A stretch of DNA of 64,000 nucleotides from Nocardia arthritidis NBRC 100137 (GTDB lineage: Bacteria; Actinomycetota; Actinomycetes; Mycobacteriales; Mycobacteriaceae): NCBI RefSeq assembly GCF_001612765.1, contig NZ_BDBB01000007.1, positions 1 through 64,000 on the forward strand, written 5' to 3'. Shown here in pieces: positions 60,896 through 64,000 of this stretch. Both the position numbers and the translations under genes were made by a program. Under the pieces are notes generated by a model that saw nothing but the letters and a program-made list of their open reading frames with translations, did not search any database and had not been told where the DNA came from. How positions within the stretch are numbered: position 1 is the first letter of the stretch; every line of letters starts with the position of its first letter.

Positions 60896-62299
60896 TCAGA
60901 AGTTGATCATGTGGCCGGCCAGGCCGTGGAAGGCTTCCTGGAGGGCCTCGCTGAGTGTCGGGTGGGTGTGCACGTTCCGGGTCAGCTCGTTGATCGTCAG
61001 GTCCCACTTCTGCGCGAGGGTGAGCTCGGGCAGCAGCTCGGAGACGTCCGGGCCGATGAGGTGCCCGCCGAGCAGCTCGCCGTACTTGGCGTCGGCTACG
61101 AGCTTGACGAAACCGGTCGGGTCGCCGAGGCCGTGCGCCTTGCCGTTGGCGGTGAACGGGAAGGTCGCGACCTTCACGTCGTAGCCCTCGTCCCGGGCCT
61201 GCTGTTCGGTCAGGCCGAAGCTGGCGACCTGCGGCTGGCAGAAGGTGGCGCGCGGCATCATCCGGTAGTCGCCGAGGGGGACGGTCTCCGCGCCCGCGAT
61301 GGTCTCCGCCGCGACCACGCCCATAGCCTCCGCGACGTGCGCGAGTTGCAGCTTGGCGGTGACGTCGCCGATCGCGTAGATGTGCGGCACGTTGGTGCGC
61401 ATGTAGTCGTCGATCCCGATCGCGCCGCGGTCGGTGACCACCACGCCGGTGGTCTCCAAGCCGTAGCCGTCGACACGCGGTGCGAAGCCGACGGCCTGCA
61501 GCACCTTGTCGACGGTGACGGTCTCGACCGAGCCGGACTTGTTGTCCTTGATCGAGACGGTGACCTTGGCGCCGTCGTCCTCGATGGACTGCACGGCCGC
61601 ACCGGTGGTGATGGTGATGCCGAGCTTCTTGTACTGCTTGGTGATCTCCTTGGAGACGTCCGCGTCCTCGTTCGGCAGCGCGCGGTCGAGGAACTCGACA
61701 ATGCGCACGTCGACGCCGTAGTTCTTCAAGACGTAGCCGAACTCCATGCCGATCGCGCCCGCGCCCACGATGAGGATCGAGCCGGGCAGGTCACGGGTGA
61801 GGATCTGCTCCTCGTAGGTGACCACGTTCGCGCTGAGCTTGGTGCCGGGCAGCAGCTTGGTGACGGTGCCCGCCGCGATGATCGCGTTGTCGAACGTGAT
61901 CGCCTCGGTGCCGCCCTTGGAGAGCTCGACCGAGAGCGAGTTCGGGCCGGTGAAGGTGCCCTTACCGTCGAACTCGTCGATCTTGTTCTTCTTCATCAGG
62001 AAGTGAACGCCCTTGACCCGGCCGTCGGCGACCTTGCGGCTGCGGTCGAAGGCGACCCCGAAGTCGAAGTTCACCTCGCCGGAGATGCCGAAGGTCTTCG
62101 CCTCCTTGGTGAAGATGTGGGCAAGTTCGGCGTTTCGCAGGAGCGCCTTGGACGGGATGCAGCCGACGTTCAGGCACACACCGCCCCAGTATTTCTGCTC
62201 GACGATCGCTGTTCGCAGGCCGAGTTGAGCGGCGCGGATCGCGGCGACGTATCCGCCGGGACCAGCACCGAGAACGACGACATCGTAGTGGGAAGTCAC
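60896..62299 (-). CDS. lpd: Dihydrolipoyl dehydrogenase
   Basis: A 467-aa flavoprotein disulfide reductase. The FAD motif [21 protein letters not shown] opens the protein. The redox disulfide is [14 protein letters not shown] near residue 41, the NAD motif [18 protein letters not shown] near 175, and the second FAD motif is HIYAIGDV. The dimer-interface catalytic pair is in [14 protein letters not shown] near 440. It reoxidises lipoamide in pyruvate and 2-oxoglutarate dehydrogenases and in peroxide defence (LpdC role in mycobacteria). The GTG start matches family N-termini. It corresponds to Rv0462 at one end of the conserved ramB-aceA neighbourhood. Confidence 0.96.
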   Translation of the reverse strand: MTSHYDVVVLGAGPGGYVAAIRAAQLGLRTAIVEQKYWGGVCLNVGCIPSKALLRNAELAHIFTKEAKTFGISGEVNFDFGVAFDRSRKVADGRVKGVHFLMKKNKIDEFDGKGTFTGPNSLSVELSKGGTEAITFDNAIIAAGTVTKLLPGTKLSANVVTYEEQILTRDLPGSILIVGAGAIGMEFGYVLKNYGVDVRIVEFLDRALPNEDADVSKEITKQYKKLGITITTGAAVQSIEDDGAKVTVSIKDNKSGSVETVTVDKVLQAVGFAPRVDGYGLETTGVVVTDRGAIGIDDYMRTNVPHIYAIGDVTAKLQLAHVAEAMGVVAAETIAGAETVPLGDYRMMPRATFCQPQVASFGLTEQQARDEGYDVKVATFPFTANGKAHGLGDPTGFVKLVADAKYGELLGGHLIGPDVSELLPELTLAQKWDLTINELTRNVHTHPTLSEALQEAFHGLAGHMINF

Positions 62300-62636
62300 G
62301 AACCGAGCCTAACTCCGCAGCGGTATGTTCACCCACCCATCCCCCACCCTGGTGAGGCGTGGGCCACACCCACCCGCAAACTTTCCGTGATCGGGAAGAA
62401 TCCGGTGGTGTCGCCGGGTTAGCATGCCGCCCGAGCAGCCGTGTCGAGCCGATCCCGGCACCCCGGCGCGAACGTCCCCTGATCCACTCGCCGGAACCAC
62501 GTCGCGCCACCTGGCCCGGCCGGCCCGCCCGTCCTCGGGCATCCGTGAGTGGCACCTGGCTGCGGCAGAACGCGAGTAGACCTCTCCGTGATGTGCCCTA
62601 GCGGGGGTCACGCCCAGGCGGGCAAGCCGCTGAGGG
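62300..62636. other. Gene-free gap upstream of lpd
   Basis: These 337 bp lie between the M19 dipeptidase stop and the lpd start. The region probably holds the lpd promoter. No palindrome, riboswitch-like fold or coding frame with a ribosome site stands out. Confidence 0.5.
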
Positions 62637-63611
62637 TCAGGTTCGCCAGACCTGGCGGGCGACGCGGCGGAAGTTCTCGCCGAAGACCGCTGCCCGGTCC
62701 GCTGTGGTGAAACCACGACCGGCCAGCACCTCGTCGAGGCCGGGTACGTCGGCGGCCCCGGTCAGATCCTCCGGCGGCACCCATTGCAGCGCGCCCCAGG
62801 TGGTGTATGCCTCGGAGAAAGCGTCCGGATTGCTCGCCAGTTCGGCGTTGAAGTCCTCGGCGTCGAAGGAGTAGTCGGAGCCGATTCCGATGTGCTCGAT
62901 GCCGACCAGCTCGGCGCCGTATTCGATGTGCCGCGCCATCGCCGCGATCCGCTCGGCGCGTTCGTCGGCGGCGTTGCGGCCCAGGAAGATTCCGACGCCG
63001 TTGATTCCGATCACGCCGCCGGTCGCTGCGCAGGCCCGCGCCTGCTCGTCGGTGATGTTGCGCGGGTGGTCCCACAGGGCGGCGAAGTTCGAGTGGCTGT
63101 AGATCATCGGGACGACGCTCGACTCGGCCACTCCCAGCCCGGTGCGCCGGGAACAATGCGAGCCGTCGGCGAACATACCGACCTCGTTGAGCGCGCGGAC
63201 GAGATCGCGGCCGTACCTGGTGAGTCCGGTGTCCTCGGGGTCCAGGCATCCGCAGCCCGCGGCGTTGGCGTGGTTGTAGGTGGGCAGCAACGACCGCACG
63301 CCGAGGTCGTAGAACCGCCCGACGTTGTCCAGGTCGCCGCCCAGCGGGCCGGAATCCTCCAGATCGAACGCGAGCGCGATGGCGCCGGGCGCCCCGATGT
63401 CATCGATGCCGCGAACCAGACGAAAACGGCCGTCCGCCGACGCCTCCCGGCGGAATCGGTCCAGCAACGCCAGCGAGTCCGCGGTCGACTGCCGGGAGTA
63501 ACCGACGTTCACCGACAAGTACGATCCGGACGGGTAGCGCGCGAGGTCGCCGATGCGCGCGGCGGACGAGAGCGGCAGGCAGCAGTGCTGCTCCCAGAGA
63601 AACGGTGGCAA
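62637..63611 (-). CDS. Membrane dipeptidase family (peptidase M19), atypical metal site
   Basis: A 324-aa M19-type TIM-barrel protein. Recognisable sites are WEQHCCLPL at the N-terminus, ALAFDLEDSGPLGGD with the bridging glutamate near residue 95, DGSHCSRRT near 160, MIYSHSNFAALWDHPRN near 180 and HIGIGSDYSFD near 250. The usual first metal pair H-x-D (as in renal dipeptidase) is H-C-C here, so the metal centre may differ. The start is a TTG at 63611 with AGGAGG seven bases upstream; no ATG or GTG fits. Substrate unknown; it may hydrolyse dipeptides or related amides. Confidence 0.82.
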   Translation of the reverse strand: MPPFLWEQHCCLPLSSAARIGDLARYPSGSYLSVNVGYSRQSTADSLALLDRFRREASADGRFRLVRGIDDIGAPGAIALAFDLEDSGPLGGDLDNVGRFYDLGVRSLLPTYNHANAAGCGCLDPEDTGLTRYGRDLVRALNEVGMFADGSHCSRRTGLGVAESSVVPMIYSHSNFAALWDHPRNITDEQARACAATGGVIGINGVGIFLGRNAADERAERIAAMARHIEYGAELVGIEHIGIGSDYSFDAEDFNAELASNPDAFSEAYTTWGALQWVPPEDLTGAADVPGLDEVLAGRGFTTADRAAVFGENFRRVARQVWRT

Positions 63612-63832
63612 CCTCGAACCTCCTGTTCGGATCGGCCTCGCCGGCAGCGATCCTACTGTCCGCGCCGAGCGAGCATCGGCCCGCAGCGAACGGCGAGCCG
63701 CCGCCATCCGGCCGCGATGGTCGAGTTGTCCCGTTCGCCAACACTTTTCGCTGCGATCGACGGTAACAGCGCGCTCACCTCGACCGATGCACGTAGTACA
63801 TCAATCCCCCGTGCCCCGAAGGCGGTGCGACC

Positions 63833-64000
63833 ATGCGTCGCTTGCTTCCCCTTTTCTTCTCCTTGCTGACCGTCGCCGGTCTCTGGACCGCGCCCGCTCC
63901 GGCCTCCGCCGCCCCGGCGTGTGCGTCCGGTTGGGGTTCGATGCCCAAGACGAGCCAAGCCCGCACGCCCGCGGCGCTGACCGGAGTCCGCGCCGGGCGG
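63833..64000 (+). CDS. Secreted AMIN-like protein (5' end only)
   Basis: The first 56 codons of a secreted protein run off the window. A signal peptide (RRLLPLFFSLLTVAGLWTA..ASA) is followed by CASGWGSMPKTSQA and LTGVRAGR. The GWGS-PK...VRAGRH pattern is the start of the AMIN-like (lipo)protein domain of mycobacteria and nocardiae. Function unknown; it is exported to the cell envelope. It is divergent from the dipeptidase across 221 bp. Confidence 0.65.
   Translation, partial: MRRLLPLFFSLLTVAGLWTAPAPASAAPACASGWGSMPKTSQARTPAALTGVRAGR

Noticed and set aside
1..64000. CRISPR array, prophage, insertion sequence, integron or biosynthetic gene cluster
   Set aside because: No regularly spaced repeats, transposase or integrase motifs (DDE, Tyr or Ser recombinase), phage structural genes, or NRPS/PKS/RiPP enzymes were seen in any frame.
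1..64000. tRNA or rRNA genes
   Set aside because: No cloverleaf with GGTTCGANNCC T-arm and CCA-type acceptor ends, and no rRNA-like stretches, were found by eye. A tRNAscan run would be decisive.

Overview
The window is high-GC actinobacterial DNA, most like Nocardia or a close mycolic-acid relative. The evidence is the GC-rich third positions, frequent GTG starts, the XRE/DUF397 pair, a DUF4254 gene, an LigB-type ATP-dependent ligase, a RamB-controlled isocitrate lyase, a FadE5 homologue, and two gene blocks whose order matches Mycobacterium tuberculosis Rv0462-Rv0468 and Rv0543c-Rv0545c (gene order recalled, not searched). I see no rRNA, tRNA, CRISPR array, transposase or phage gene.

Layout. 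1-6.6 kb: the end of an unknown gene, a beheaded tetR, a MetE-like protein that has lost most zinc ligands, FadB2, isocitrate lyase with RamB-like promoter sites, and a hydrolase/MarR divergent pair with a periodic operator. 7.2-19.6 kb: a purine-catabolism island with xanthine dehydrogenase, 8-oxoguanine deaminase-like amidohydrolase, uricase, HIU hydrolase, OHCU decarboxylase, PuuE allantoinase, allantoicase, an uncharacterised HpcH/HpaI-type lyase, and the molybdenum-cofactor helpers MocA and XdhC. 19.6-23.3 kb: an NrtABC/SsuABC-type ABC importer whose promoter shares a GlnR-like box with the xanthine dehydrogenase operon. 23.5-24.2 kb: pnuC. 24.2-34.9 kb: a DeoR regulator, a TetR regulator, a sugar ABC importer without its own ATPase, and SIS isomerase, ROK kinase, NagA, PfkB kinase and class II aldolase genes. 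Together these read as an amino-sugar (probably N-acetylgalactosamine, Aga-type) pathway. 35-42.3 kb: a DUF397/XRE pair, DUF4254, a DUF3349 doublet with a small membrane protein and a PiT phosphate transporter, a secreted lipase and LigB. 42.4-48.4 kb: RamB, an MFS/TetR pair and FadE5. 48.7-54.5 kb: the urea importer urtABCDE with a GntR regulator. 54.5-64 kb: a NERD protein, an Rv0464c-like protein, several regulator/enzyme divergent pairs, a NodB deacetylase, dihydrolipoyl dehydrogenase, an atypical M19 dipeptidase and the start of a secreted AMIN-like protein.

How it fits together. Purine rings are taken through urate and allantoin to urea and ureidoglycolate. Urea can also be recaptured by UrtABCDE. 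Glyoxylate from ureides would meet the glyoxylate shunt, whose lyase and regulator (AceA, RamB) are both here. Relative to the tubercle bacillus, the fadB2-aceA-ramB-Rv0464c-lpd block is kept in order and orientation but split by about 37 kb, 12 kb and 5 kb of catabolic and transport genes, which suggests accumulation of nitrogen- and sugar-scavenging modules in a conserved neighbourhood.
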